Shown piece by piece: positions 31,709-40,110 of a stretch of 43,969 bases of DNA; the first letter of the stretch is position 1, and the number at the start of each line of letters is the position of its first letter. Under the pieces are notes generated by a model that worked only from the letters and a program-made list of their open reading frames with translations, ran no database searches and had not been told where the DNA came from. Position numbers and translations under genes: made by a program. The DNA is from JBLFWJ01 sp047611425. Its GTDB lineage: Bacteria; Bacteroidota; Bacteroidia; UBA10329. Where the stretch lies: the NCBI GenBank assembly GCA_047611425.1, contig JBLFWJ010000003.1, positions 1 to 43,969 of the forward strand. Reading direction: 5' to 3'.

Positions 31709-33729
31709 TGGCTAAGTATCACAAATTCAGTTCTACGATTTTTTGCTCTGCCAGACTTTGTAGAGTTATCTCCAAGCGGTTTATTTTCCCCAAAACCATT
31801 ATGAGTTAGTCTTGAAGCAGGTATTCCAGAATCCATTAAGAAACGATATACAGATCGAGCTCTATTTTTAGATAACGTCAAGTTCTTGTTGTCATCTCCT
31901 GTACTGTCCGTATGTCCGTGAATTCCAACTTTCAACGTTTTATTGACTTTAAGAAACCTGACAAATTCTACCAAAATAGGTTTCGCCTTCGGATTTAGGT
32001 CGAATGAGTCTGAAGCGAAATTAATGTTATGTAGCCGATGCGTTGAGCCAATCTCCATCTTTTTCACCTCCACATCTTCGGTAACAATTTTATTTAAAGC
32101 CGTATCCTCAACCGACAAATAGCGAGAATTGAACCCTGTTCCCTTCTTGTCAACAGACATAATCATGTCATCGGTAAAATTGACAACCGCAACATACTTT
32201 CCAGTAATGGAATCAACCTGAATCTGCGTTACCTCCTTCGTTTCCATGTTCCGGAATTCAATCTTGGCGTCCGTAACCGGCCTCTTCTTTTCATCCAAAA
32301 GTTGCCCTTTCATAAAGAGTACCTTTTCTGGTCGGGCTTCTTTGTACAAGGGAAAACTGAACAGATCCCAACCTCCTACTCCGTCTCTTCTTTCATTGGA
32401 ATTGAAATAAGCCGTTTTGCCATTAGTGCTCACAAAAAAGCCAACATCATCATGTTCTGTATTGATCGGATATCCAATGTTTTTAGGTGTTGTCCAATTA
32501 CCGGCACTATCTTGTCTAACGTAATAAATGTCGAATTCACCCACACCCAAATGCCCGTCAGAACTAAAGTACAGCGTATGACTGTCCTCGTGAATGAAAG
32601 GAGATTTCTCGTTGCCTTTGGTGTTTATTTGAGTTCCAAGATTCACTGCTTTGCCCCATTTTCCGTCTTCCCGTTTGTGTGAAACATATAGATCCATATC
32701 GTTGATTGAACCGATAGAATCTTCACGGATACTCACGAAATACAAGGTCTTTCCGTCAGGCGTGATAGTAGGTTGCCCTTCAAAGGAATTCTTTTGATTC
32801 ACACTATCTCCAACATTCTTTGGCTCAGACCACATATGGAATTGGTCTTTGAAACTCATGAAAATGTCGCAATTCTTGTAGCCCTGAGCATCCACCTCAC
32901 AGATGGTTAAGTACATCCTCCGGTTATCGACAGTGAGGGTGGCACTGCCCACATTTTCAGAAAGATTAAAGGGTTTCATCATTGGCTTACCACCATGAAA
33001 CTTCCCATCAGCCATTCGCTTGCTTCTTGTGAACTCTTCCACCTGTCTTGGTGTCAGATCATTCTTGGCCTTCTTCTCTAGACTCCGGATGTACAAGCAA
33101 TAAACATCATCGGGAGAAATGATGGCCAAGTATTCACTCTTCTTAGAAGAAACGCCTTCTACAACCTTGGGCTCAAATGGTACAGGTTTTTCGTAAATGT
33201 CCTTGTAGTATTCGGCATTTTTCATCAAAGTCTCCGCCTCGTCATACTTCTCTGTGTAATCCTTTGGATACATCCGATCATCGGCATATTCCAACTCCAT
33301 AAACTGCTTGAAGTATGCGAGTGCCTTGGTCATTTGCTTTTCTCCCATCGACAGTTTGGCCAGATAGAAGAACGTATAAGGATGGTACTCTGGGCAGAGT
33401 TCAGCCACCTTTTCAAGCTTGTTCTTAGCCCAGCCTAACTTAGCTCTTGGGTCACGCTCGGCTTTTCTTAGTTGAGAATATGTTTTTAGGAAAATGGCAC
33501 CATGATGATCTGGTTCCTCCTCTAAGATCTTCTTGCAAAGCTCATTTCTAACCGATGGTTTGCGTTCCACTTTTGCCTGTTCCCATAGCTTGTTAATCTT
33601 TTTGTTGCCAGGCATTTCGCAGGCATCCGGATTCTGGGAAAAAGTGAATAGCGAACAGTGAATAGCGAACAATACAAGAACCAGCCTTCCCAACGTGTAA
33701 AATTTAAACCTAGAACTTAGAACTATCAA
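31705..33729 (-). CDS. PorE-like protein: TPR, PD40 propeller, CarboxypepD_reg and OmpA C-terminal domains
   Basis: Up to 674 residues. Domain order: signal peptide-like start, TPR-type helices (about 45-175), WD40-like PD40 propeller (about 190-465: SPDDVYCLYI, TITPDGKTLYFVS, HTLYFSSDGHLGVGEFDIYY), a CarboxypepD_reg-like insert (about 475-545) and OmpA domain (about 565-674: INFASDSFDL, GHTDSTGD, LSKNRARSVY, GRAKNRRTEF). PorE of the type IX secretion system has this same architecture, but Bacteroidota have several such paralogues, so a T9SS role is not proven. No ATG opens the frame: the start must be TTG (33729 or 33693), and the signal-peptide codons overlap a tandem repeat. Start is therefore uncertain. 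Binds peptidoglycan from the outer-membrane side. Confidence 0.8.
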   Translation of the reverse strand: MIVLSSRFKFYTLGRLVLVLFAIHCSLFTFSQNPDACEMPGNKKINKLWEQAKVERKPSVRNELCKKILEEEPDHHGAIFLKTYSQLRKAERDPRAKLGWAKNKLEKVAELCPEYHPYTFFYLAKLSMGEKQMTKALAYFKQFMELEYADDRMYPKDYTEKYDEAETLMKNAEYYKDIYEKPVPFEPKVVEGVSSKKSEYLAIISPDDVYCLYIRSLEKKAKNDLTPRQVEEFTRSKRMADGKFHGGKPMMKPFNLSENVGSATLTVDNRRMYLTICEVDAQGYKNCDIFMSFKDQFHMWSEPKNVGDSVNQKNSFEGQPTITPDGKTLYFVSIREDSIGSINDMDLYVSHKREDGKWGKAVNLGTQINTKGNEKSPFIHEDSHTLYFSSDGHLGVGEFDIYYVRQDSAGNWTTPKNIGYPINTEHDDVGFFVSTNGKTAYFNSNERRDGVGGWDLFSFPLYKEARPEKVLFMKGQLLDEKKRPVTDAKIEFRNMETKEVTQIQVDSITGKYVAVVNFTDDMIMSVDKKGTGFNSRYLSVEDTALNKIVTEDVEVKKMEIGSTHRLHNINFASDSFDLNPKAKPILVEFVRFLKVNKTLKVGIHGHTDSTGDDNKNLTLSKNRARSVYRFLMDSGIPASRLTHNGFGENKPLGDNSTKSGRAKNRRTEFVILSQ
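33643..33670. repeat. perfect 2 x 14-bp tandem repeat AGTGAATAGCGAAC
   Basis: Two exact adjacent copies, followed by a partial ACAATAC. On the minus strand they encode the signal-peptide residues FAIHCSLFTF of the PorE-like protein. Confidence 0.9.
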
Positions 33730-33775
33730 CCTCAGTGTTTTTACTCTTAACTAGTAACCAGAAACTCGTAACTCA
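33707..33775. repeat. degenerate short repeats (TAGAAC / TAACT types) in the gap
   Basis: The stretch between the AsmA stop and the PorE-like start is built of imperfect 6-8 base units: CCTAGAAC, TTAGAAC, TATCAAC, then AACTAGTAAC, CAGAAAC, TCGTAACTC. No promoter can be placed with confidence in it. Confidence 0.5.
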
Positions 33776-36463
33776 TTTTGGTTTCCCAAACAATCCGTTC
33801 AACAATTTTCCTGCCTCTTCTTCCACTTTCTTCTCGGCTTCCTTTTGCAAACGAGCCGCTTCTTCTCTTGCTTTCTTTTCCAATTCTGCTTGTTGTTTTT
33901 TCAATTCAGCCTCGGCTTGCTGCTGAAGTTTAGCAGCTTCATCTCTCGCTAAGTTTTCTAACGCTTCTTGTTGCTTTTTTAGCTCAGCTGCTGCCTGAGC
34001 TTTTAGGTCGACTCCTGCACCTCCACCTGAACTTCCTCCAAATCGTGGAGTAATCTTGGGCTTGTCGGTTGTTCCAGTAATCACCAAATCCACCTTGATT
34101 TCATCGCCCACAGATACGTTGGCTCCCAAACCATTAACGGCCGAGGTTAAGGTTCCCATCAAAGCATTTACCTGAGCCCCTAATATGGCAGTTGGAACCT
34201 TTGTGGCCATTACATAATCCATCGTTCCATCAAATCCATGTGATCCAAAAATGTTTGCTGCAACAGGGCCAACCTTAGTATCGAACGGTTGAACGTGCAC
34301 TCGTCCATTGATGAACTTAAAACTCAGGTTTACATTCTTCACCTCCGGATCTTTCAATGCATTGATTTTAAGCACTTCACCAATCTTATTGAAGGACTCG
34401 GCCCCAACCAGTTTCAAGCTATTACTGGTGAGGTTTCCGCCTCCATTCAAGGAGTTATAAATCGGCTCCATATCTCCGCCTAACTTTCCTTTTAGGTTGA
34501 AATTGACTGATGCTCTTCCGTCAGTACGCTCCGCAATTGGTGCGATTTTCTTCATTGACTCAAACTTTGTGTAAGCCTCTTTCAGAGAAACGTTCTTAAA
34601 GTCCAAGTTCATATCAACCTTCGGGTCGTTGATGTCGCGTGAATCGTATGATCCACTTAACGCCAAAGATCCACTCAACACATTCATGTTCAGGTTACTT
34701 AGATCGGCCTTTCCATTTTTCAGAATAATCAATCCTTTAACATTGGTGATGTCAAGATTGTCATAAAGTACTTTGGTAAATGAAGAGGTCAATCGAACAT
34801 CCAAATTCTTTGGTATTTCAATTACGCCAGATGATGGTTCTCCACTTCCTTCTCCACTACTTTCTCCAGAGCCACCTTCTTCAGGTTCTTCTGAGTCCGA
34901 AACAAACATGTTCAAATCCATCAATGTAGAACTGATATCAAACCTTCCTTTTAGGTTATCATCACTCATTACATAACCGATATAATTATCGATTCGTCCA
35001 GATGCTTTCAAATCACTTTCACCGATTTTGCCATCAAACGATGCCAACTCCAAATAAGCAGGATTGAACTTGAACTGACCGTACTTAACAGAAACCGGAG
35101 CAGGAAGGCTGTCCGAATTGTAGACAATATCCATGGCAATCAATTCGCCTTTCGCATCCACTTTACTAAATCGCTTTTTCTCGATATCTGAGTTTCTTGC
35201 CTTAACTGAGAAATCAGAAATCAGTGTTCCGGTCAATTGGTCCCCTGCTCCCATTGGAATGGCATCGGCCAAACTTGCTAGGTCAATCTTACCATTGAAA
35301 GATGCGTCCACGTTAGGGTCACTAACTGGTGAGCTTACTTTGGCCCGCATATCAAATGGATTACCAGCTAGCTCTACATGCAATTTTGAAAGGTCGATCA
35401 ACGTAAGGTCTGCATCGCCTCCAGGGTTTTTCACGTTCAGATCGACCTGAATATTACTAAGTGATTTAGGAAGGTCAGGATACTGGAAGGTTGCATTGGC
35501 AACATTGACATCCACATTGAATCCCGGGATGGTTCCTTCGTTGTAAACACCTTTGGTATAGCCATCAACAGTAAGTGTACCGGTGGTTTTAATGTCTTCA
35601 AAATCTTTGGAATATACTGCCGGAATCAAAGAAAGAATTTCCTTAAAATCGGCTTGAGGAGCGGAAAAAGTCAAATCCATTTCAACGTCATCATCATTCG
35701 GCATGCTCACTACACCATCAAACAAAAGGTGCAGTCCATTTATTCTGAAATCGTTCTCCTTTAGTTGATAAGCACTGTTTGCTAGATCGGCATCTATGCC
35801 AGCATCAAGGGCCAATTCAGCGTTGTTTAGGTAAGCCACTTTTCCTGATACCAGTCTTACTTCCTCCATCAACACATTTGTATTGATTACCGTTCTGTCG
35901 GCAGAAAGATCTCCACTTAGGTCTACGTTCAACGCGGAGGTGCTGAATTCCAAACCTCCTTTTTCATCAGCGTAACTGATGGCCACATTCTCAATTCCAA
36001 AGTGATCCACAATCAAATTGAATCCCCCTGAGGAAGCTTCTGTTGCTGTGGTATCCAAAGCTCCTTCGCTCGGAATAGTAATGTCATAGTTGGCCGCCCC
36101 ATCCTTCATCACCTTCACATCCACCTTGCCATCAACAAGCGTGATGCTATTCACTTTTGGTGATCCGTTGAATGCACTCATTAGATCAACATCCAACGCA
36201 AGCGCGCTTAAACTGACCAAAGTATCGCCAGCAAATGGTTCATTATTGATGATTGTAAGATCTGCCAGACCAACGTACAGGTCTGGAAAACTCCAAATGA
36301 TAGATATCTCTACACCAGAGAAATCAAGTGTAGCATTCAGGTTTTTGTTGGTTTCTTCTTTGACCGCTTTTGTAATTGGTTCTTCTAAAACGATTGGAAC
36401 AACGATGGCAGCTACCGCAATCAACACAAGCAGTGCAACGATAACGTAAATGAGTTTTTTCAT
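33773..36463 (-). CDS. AsmA-family inner-membrane/periplasmic protein
   Basis: 896 residues from the ATG at 36463 (MKKLIYVIVALLVLIAV); the frame extends 9 codons upstream without support. One N-terminal membrane helix (about 3-25), then the AsmA N-domain (ATLDFSGVEISIIWSFPDLYVGL, about 45-70), a very long beta-rich groove with many repeated DL...G motifs, and the AsmA C-terminal region (about 640-800: NSLNGGGNLTSNSLKL, FDGTMDYVMATKVP, ITGTTDKPKITPRFGG). The last 80 residues are a Lys/Glu/Ala/Gln-rich coiled coil. A Ser/Gly/Glu linker stands at about 530-550. AsmA proteins belong to the bridge-like lipid transfer group and are linked to outer-membrane phospholipid transport. Downstream of the symporter on the same strand, with a 67-base gap containing a palindrome. 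Confidence 0.88.
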   Translation of the reverse strand: MKKLIYVIVALLVLIAVAAIVVPIVLEEPITKAVKEETNKNLNATLDFSGVEISIIWSFPDLYVGLADLTIINNEPFAGDTLVSLSALALDVDLMSAFNGSPKVNSITLVDGKVDVKVMKDGAANYDITIPSEGALDTTATEASSGGFNLIVDHFGIENVAISYADEKGGLEFSTSALNVDLSGDLSADRTVINTNVLMEEVRLVSGKVAYLNNAELALDAGIDADLANSAYQLKENDFRINGLHLLFDGVVSMPNDDDVEMDLTFSAPQADFKEILSLIPAVYSKDFEDIKTTGTLTVDGYTKGVYNEGTIPGFNVDVNVANATFQYPDLPKSLSNIQVDLNVKNPGGDADLTLIDLSKLHVELAGNPFDMRAKVSSPVSDPNVDASFNGKIDLASLADAIPMGAGDQLTGTLISDFSVKARNSDIEKKRFSKVDAKGELIAMDIVYNSDSLPAPVSVKYGQFKFNPAYLELASFDGKIGESDLKASGRIDNYIGYVMSDDNLKGRFDISSTLMDLNMFVSDSEEPEEGGSGESSGEGSGEPSSGVIEIPKNLDVRLTSSFTKVLYDNLDITNVKGLIILKNGKADLSNLNMNVLSGSLALSGSYDSRDINDPKVDMNLDFKNVSLKEAYTKFESMKKIAPIAERTDGRASVNFNLKGKLGGDMEPIYNSLNGGGNLTSNSLKLVGAESFNKIGEVLKINALKDPEVKNVNLSFKFINGRVHVQPFDTKVGPVAANIFGSHGFDGTMDYVMATKVPTAILGAQVNALMGTLTSAVNGLGANVSVGDEIKVDLVITGTTDKPKITPRFGGSSGGGAGVDLKAQAAAELKKQQEALENLARDEAAKLQQQAEAELKKQQAELEKKAREEAARLQKEAEKKVEEEAGKLLNGLFGKPK

Positions 36464-36483
36464 GGGGATAATTATAAGAAGGC

Positions 36484-36497
36484 AGGTCAATTGACCT
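36484..36497. promoter_or_regulatory. 14-bp perfect palindrome AGGTCAATTGACCT upstream of the AsmA gene
   Basis: Perfect dyad 20 bases before the AsmA ATG, in the gap after the symporter stop. It could be an operator or a weak terminator stem for the symporter; no T-run follows on the minus strand, which speaks for an operator. The half-site TTGACC also occurs in the inverted repeat before lon. Confidence 0.5.
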
Positions 36498-36530
36498 TGT
36501 GATCTTCAACGGTTAAATGTGCGAAAAATT

Positions 36531-37955
36531 TTAGGTGGCTTCAACGTGTTCGTCACCAATTTGATTCTCGCTGGTAGCAATGATTCCAGCGACCATACTA
36601 TCGCCTGTTACGTTGACAACAGTACGGCACATATCAAGGATTCGATCAACAGGAAAGATGATTGCAATCCAAGCTGGATTGAGTCCAACACTTTCAAGAA
36701 CAATGATCAACATTATCAGCCCTGCACTTGGCACTGCTGCTGAGCCAATGGACGCCAAGGTTGCTGTTAGAACGATAATTAACTGCTGAGTAATGGTTAA
36801 GTCAACCATGTGCAATTGGGCAAGAAACACAACAGCTACTGCTTGATAAAAGCTGGTTCCATCCATGTTAACTGTGGCACCGATTGGAAGGACAAAACTT
36901 GTCACTTCCTTAGATACTTTCAGGTTATCTCGAACGCAATCCATCGTAACAGGTAACGTGGCTGCGCTAGAACTGGTTGAAAATGCCAAGAATTGTGCAG
37001 GCGAAATTGCCTTGAAAAACTTGGGATAGTTAATGCCCTTAATGAAGATTGAAGCGAGAGTCGGATAGATTACGAAAATCATTAATCCCAATCCGATAAC
37101 TACAGTTAGACTGTACCAACCCAGCCCTTTAAAAATTTCGATTACCGCTGCTGGGCTATCTCCAGACATCTTAGAAATGACGCCTGCCAAAAGGGCAAAA
37201 ACGAAGAATGGCGCTGCTTTCATCACGATGTCAACCATCTTAAGAAAGATCTCGTTGGCACTGTCAACCAAATCAATCATCGGTTGAGCCACCTTTCGAG
37301 GAATCATCAGAATGGTCAAACCAAAGAAGATTGCGAAGAAGATCACCTGCAACATCAATCCATTATTGTTGAGTGAATTGAATATGTTGCTTGGCACCAT
37401 ATCCACCAAAAACTGAAGTGGACCCGCATCTTTTGTTGATTTGGCGGACTTCATCTTTGCGGCAACTTTTGCATCCATCGGCTCAGCTGCCAAGATGCCT
37501 CTTGCAGTGTTTGCGCGTTCGGCTAATTCTGGTTTACATGTAAAACACTTTCCATCCTTTAACTCAACATCTTCTCGGCTTTCAACCCAGACTTCGTAGG
37601 CTAACCTGTTGTCCGTTCGTTGCTCGTCATCCAGTAAAGTTCCAGGTTGAATGACATTCACTAAAATCAATCCCAACCCAACTGCCGATATCGTGGTAAC
37701 CAGATACATAAAGAGCGTCTTCGCTCCCATCCTACCTAATCTACTCACATCAGACAGACCAGAAATCCCCTTGATTATCGAGAACAACACTAACGGCACT
37801 GCAATCAACTTAAGCAGATTGATGAAGATTTTTCCGAAGGGATCGATCCAATTAATAGTGAATTCACTCCAGCCCAGCCAGCTTGATAACAGGGCGAAAA
37901 TGACTCCTAGTATCAATCCAATAATGATCTGCCAATGCAGTGCTAAATTCTTCAT
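36531..37955 (-). CDS. dicarboxylate/amino acid:cation symporter (SDF/DAACS family)
   Basis: 474 residues. Hallmarks of the GltPh/DctA fold are present: the serine-rich hairpin STSSSAATLPVTMD, the NMDGT cation/substrate motif, and the second hairpin GSAAVPSAGL followed by the last helices. It imports aspartate, glutamate or C4-dicarboxylates with Na+ or H+ across the inner membrane. Between helices 3 and 4 lies an unusual hydrophilic insert of about 70 residues (107-178) with charged stretches and CFTC (Cys137, Cys140). Many family members have only a short loop there. A near-match -7 box (TACTTTCG, minus strand, 37980-37988) is upstream. Substrate cannot be chosen from sequence. Confidence 0.92.
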   Translation of the reverse strand: MKNLALHWQIIIGLILGVIFALLSSWLGWSEFTINWIDPFGKIFINLLKLIAVPLVLFSIIKGISGLSDVSRLGRMGAKTLFMYLVTTISAVGLGLILVNVIQPGTLLDDEQRTDNRLAYEVWVESREDVELKDGKCFTCKPELAERANTARGILAAEPMDAKVAAKMKSAKSTKDAGPLQFLVDMVPSNIFNSLNNNGLMLQVIFFAIFFGLTILMIPRKVAQPMIDLVDSANEIFLKMVDIVMKAAPFFVFALLAGVISKMSGDSPAAVIEIFKGLGWYSLTVVIGLGLMIFVIYPTLASIFIKGINYPKFFKAISPAQFLAFSTSSSAATLPVTMDCVRDNLKVSKEVTSFVLPIGATVNMDGTSFYQAVAVVFLAQLHMVDLTITQQLIIVLTATLASIGSAAVPSAGLIMLIIVLESVGLNPAWIAIIFPVDRILDMCRTVVNVTGDSMVAGIIATSENQIGDEHVEAT

Positions 37956-38106
37956 GAATGCGTGGTGAATGATGCGATCCGAAAGTATAAAATTGCAAGC
38001 CGTTCCTCGAAGTAAGAATTCAATCTACTCCATCAGGTTTTCAAGTGATCATTTTCACAACTTTTAATGCCGAATTCAGTTACTTCGCAAACTTAAATCC
38101 AGCATT

Positions 38107-39099
38107 ATGAGAATTGCGATAAACGGCTTTGGAAGAATTGGAAGGGTGACAATGAGAGCAATACTTCAGCGGGGAAATATTGAGGTAGTAGCCATCAATG
38201 ACCTTACGGACAACAACACGCTGCGACACCTTTTCAAGTACGATTCCGTTCATGGTGGATTCAAGGGCACGATTGAAAACGATGAAAATTCTTTGACATT
38301 TAATGGAAATCGGGTTGCGGTTTATGCGGAAAGAGATCCGGCCAAATTGCCTTGGAAAGAACTAGAGGTCGATCTGGTATTAGAGTGTACCGGCCTTTTC
38401 CGTTCAAGAGATACGGCAGGAAAGCACATCGAAGCAGGCGCAAAACGCGTGGTGATCAGCGCACCAGCAAAAGACAAAGACATTCCATCCGTAGTTCTTG
38501 GGGTGAACGATCATTTGGTGGATCTTACCGCACCGATCATTTCCAATGCGAGCTGCACCACCAACTGTGCTGGACCAATGGTAAAAGTGTTGGAGGATGC
38601 TTGCCATGTTGAGAGCATTTTCGTCTCAACCATTCACGCGTACACTGGTGATCAGAATATTCATGATGCTCCACACTCTGATTTACGTAGAGCGCGTGCT
38701 GCTGCTCAATCCATTATCCCAACTACAACCGGAGCTGCAAAAGCCTTGGGAAGAATATTCCCACACCTAGAAGGACACCTTGGTGGAGCTGGAATTAGAG
38801 TTCCAGTTTTAGATGGTTCGCTTACAGACCTTACTTGCATTGTTCGTTCTGACATTTCGGTGGATGAGGTAAACGCACTTTTCAAAGAGCAAGCTGCAGG
38901 CCCATTAAAGGGTATTTTGGAATACACCGAAGATCCGATCGTGTCGTGCGACATTATTGGAAATCCACACTCATGTGTATTTGATGCCGGATTGACCTCA
39001 GTTATCGGTAAGATGGTAAAGGTTGTTGGTTGGTACGATAACGAGGTTGGCTACTCCAATCGTTTGGCAGATTTGGTTGAGCGATTAGCGAAGCAGTAG
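38107..39099 (+). CDS. gap: glyceraldehyde-3-phosphate dehydrogenase (NAD type)
   Basis: 330 residues. NAD-binding GFGRIGR (7-13), Asp32 in AIND marks NAD over NADP preference, catalytic Cys150 in SNASCTTN, the STIHAYTGDQ loop (His of the charge relay) and the RRARAAA..IIPTTTGAAKA segment are all present, and the WYDNEVGYS ending is standard. It catalyses the phosphorylating oxidation of glyceraldehyde 3-phosphate in glycolysis and its reverse in gluconeogenesis, in the cytoplasm. Stands alone: upstream gap 138 bases with a divergent symporter, downstream the REP-like element. Confidence 0.97.
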   Translation: MRIAINGFGRIGRVTMRAILQRGNIEVVAINDLTDNNTLRHLFKYDSVHGGFKGTIENDENSLTFNGNRVAVYAERDPAKLPWKELEVDLVLECTGLFRSRDTAGKHIEAGAKRVVISAPAKDKDIPSVVLGVNDHLVDLTAPIISNASCTTNCAGPMVKVLEDACHVESIFVSTIHAYTGDQNIHDAPHSDLRRARAAAQSIIPTTTGAAKALGRIFPHLEGHLGGAGIRVPVLDGSLTDLTCIVRSDISVDEVNALFKEQAAGPLKGILEYTEDPIVSCDIIGNPHSCVFDAGLTSVIGKMVKVVGWYDNEVGYSNRLADLVERLAKQ

Positions 39100-39135
39100 G
39101 CGCGATTCAAAATTTGGTTGAGCCTGCAAAGGTCC

Positions 39136-39206
39136 CCCTGAGCTTGTCGAAGGGCGACCGTAGGTTGAAAGCCTGCCTTTGGATCACAAGCCGTGTTTCG
39201 ACAAGC
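39136..39206. repeat. REP-like element: CCCTGAGCTTGTCGAAGGG with inverted partner
   Basis: At 39136-39153 the sequence reads CCCTGAGCTTGTCGAAGGG, a form known as a dispersed repetitive extragenic palindrome in many bacteria, Bacteroidota included. An inverted 10-bp copy of its core (TTCGACAAGC) lies at 39197-39206, giving a large imperfect hairpin. Position after the gap stop suggests it also ends or protects that transcript. Confidence 0.75.
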
Positions 39207-39371
39207 GCAACATGACTCCGTGTCATAGTCATACATAGGGAATCGAAGAACCCAACACAACTCTATTGTTCTAAAACACCCCGATTCTGGTTCATTTCCT
39301 TCTTTGCAAGTCCCGCCAATGGCCTGTTTTTCTCTATAGTCTCCATAATCATCCTAAAAAACACTCTGTTA

Positions 39372-39387
39372 ATGCCTTTAAAGGCAT
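39372..39387. promoter_or_regulatory. 16-bp perfect palindrome ATGCCTTTAAAGGCAT
   Basis: Perfect dyad about 70 bases upstream of the -7 box of the cdo gene. Without a T-run it is not a terminator; an operator for an activator or repressor of the cysteine/hypotaurine genes is possible. Confidence 0.5.
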
Positions 39388-39456
39388 GTAATCTCAACTT
39401 ATGGTCATTATAGGCAGAAATCTCAATATAAAACAACCAGCTTGCGATTATTTTCG

Positions 39457-39464
39457 TATATTTG
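39457..39464 (+). promoter_or_regulatory. -7 promoter box (TATATTTG) of the cdo operon
   Basis: Exact TAnnTTTG match, 81 bases before the start codon at 39546, so this transcript has a leader of about 75 bases, longer than most in the window. No well-spaced -33 TTG is seen. Confidence 0.55.
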
Positions 39465-39545
39465 TCGCCTAACATCGTTTAGTGGTTTTATCCATATATT
39501 ATAATTGGGTTTGGGCATTGAATTAAAAAAAGGCCATAAACCGTT

Positions 39546-40100
39546 TTGAGTTCAATCCAAGAGAAGCACAAACCATATCAATCTTTAGATGGGCTAGTCA
39601 CCGCCCTCTCTGACGAAGAGCCGTCCAAATACACCGACATAATCCGTTCAATAAACTTGCCCGTAAGCGCATTTGAGAACTGTTGCTCCTGGTCGGATAA
39701 GGGCTACACCCGAAACTGCATTCTTGATACCGACAAATTTGAATTGATCCTACTTTGCTGGGAAAAAGGTCAAGTCACCCCTATCCACGATCACGGAGGC
39801 GAAGAATGCTGGGTTCATATTATTCAAGGTAAATTTCGAGAGACGGTTTATAACGTGGATGATTTAGGTGAACTAAATGTGGTTAAGACGAACATTTCAA
39901 ACACAGGTGATGTCACGTACATGTCTGATTTTATGGGCTGTCACCGTTTAGAAAACTTGTCTGATACCAGAAGTTTGTCTTTACATCTTTATGCAAAGCC
40001 AATTCGCAATTGCAATGCATTTGATGAGGGGCTTGGGAAATTCGTCCGTAAAGATTTAACCTACAATACCGTCTTCGAGTTTGAAGATGAATTAACGTAA
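39546..40100 (+). CDS. cysteine dioxygenase type I
   Basis: 184 residues. Cupin iron enzyme that oxidises cysteine to cysteine sulfinate with O2. The iron triad is His81, His83 and His133 (IHDHG ... CHRLEN); Tyr54 and Arg56 (GYTRN) match the substrate-binding pair; Cys88 and Tyr149 (SLHLY) match the Cys-Tyr crosslink pair of mammalian CDO in exact spacing. Most bacterial CDOs have Gly in place of that Cys, so this one is eukaryote-like. The start must be TTG: an in-frame stop stands 3 codons upstream and no ATG occurs before the conserved region. The next gene, 10 bases on, is a CSAD-like decarboxylase, so the pair would make hypotaurine. Promoter at 39457-39464. Confidence 0.9.
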   Translation: MSSIQEKHKPYQSLDGLVTALSDEEPSKYTDIIRSINLPVSAFENCCSWSDKGYTRNCILDTDKFELILLCWEKGQVTPIHDHGGEECWVHIIQGKFRETVYNVDDLGELNVVKTNISNTGDVTYMSDFMGCHRLENLSDTRSLSLHLYAKPIRNCNAFDEGLGKFVRKDLTYNTVFEFEDELT

Positions 40101-40110
40101 TTGCAACTGT

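Larger units (their letters stand above)
39100..39545. other. 446-base non-coding region
   Basis: No convincing gene. It holds the REP-like element (39136-39206), a small stem ATGAC/GTCAT at 39212-39226, a 16-bp palindrome (39372-39387) and an exact -7 box (39457-39464) for the cdo gene. A minus-strand open frame of 70 codons (39263-39475) has no family resemblance or promoter and is left out. Confidence 0.7.

Noticed and set aside
39051..39260. Minus-strand open frame of 69 codons over the REP-like element
   Set aside because: It overlaps the end of GAPDH and is created by the REP-like repeat; no protein features.
39263..39475. Minus-strand open frame of 70 codons in the gap-cdo intergenic region
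   Set aside because: No recognisable family, no promoter on that strand, overlaps the 16-bp palindrome, and the composition looks like non-coding DNA.
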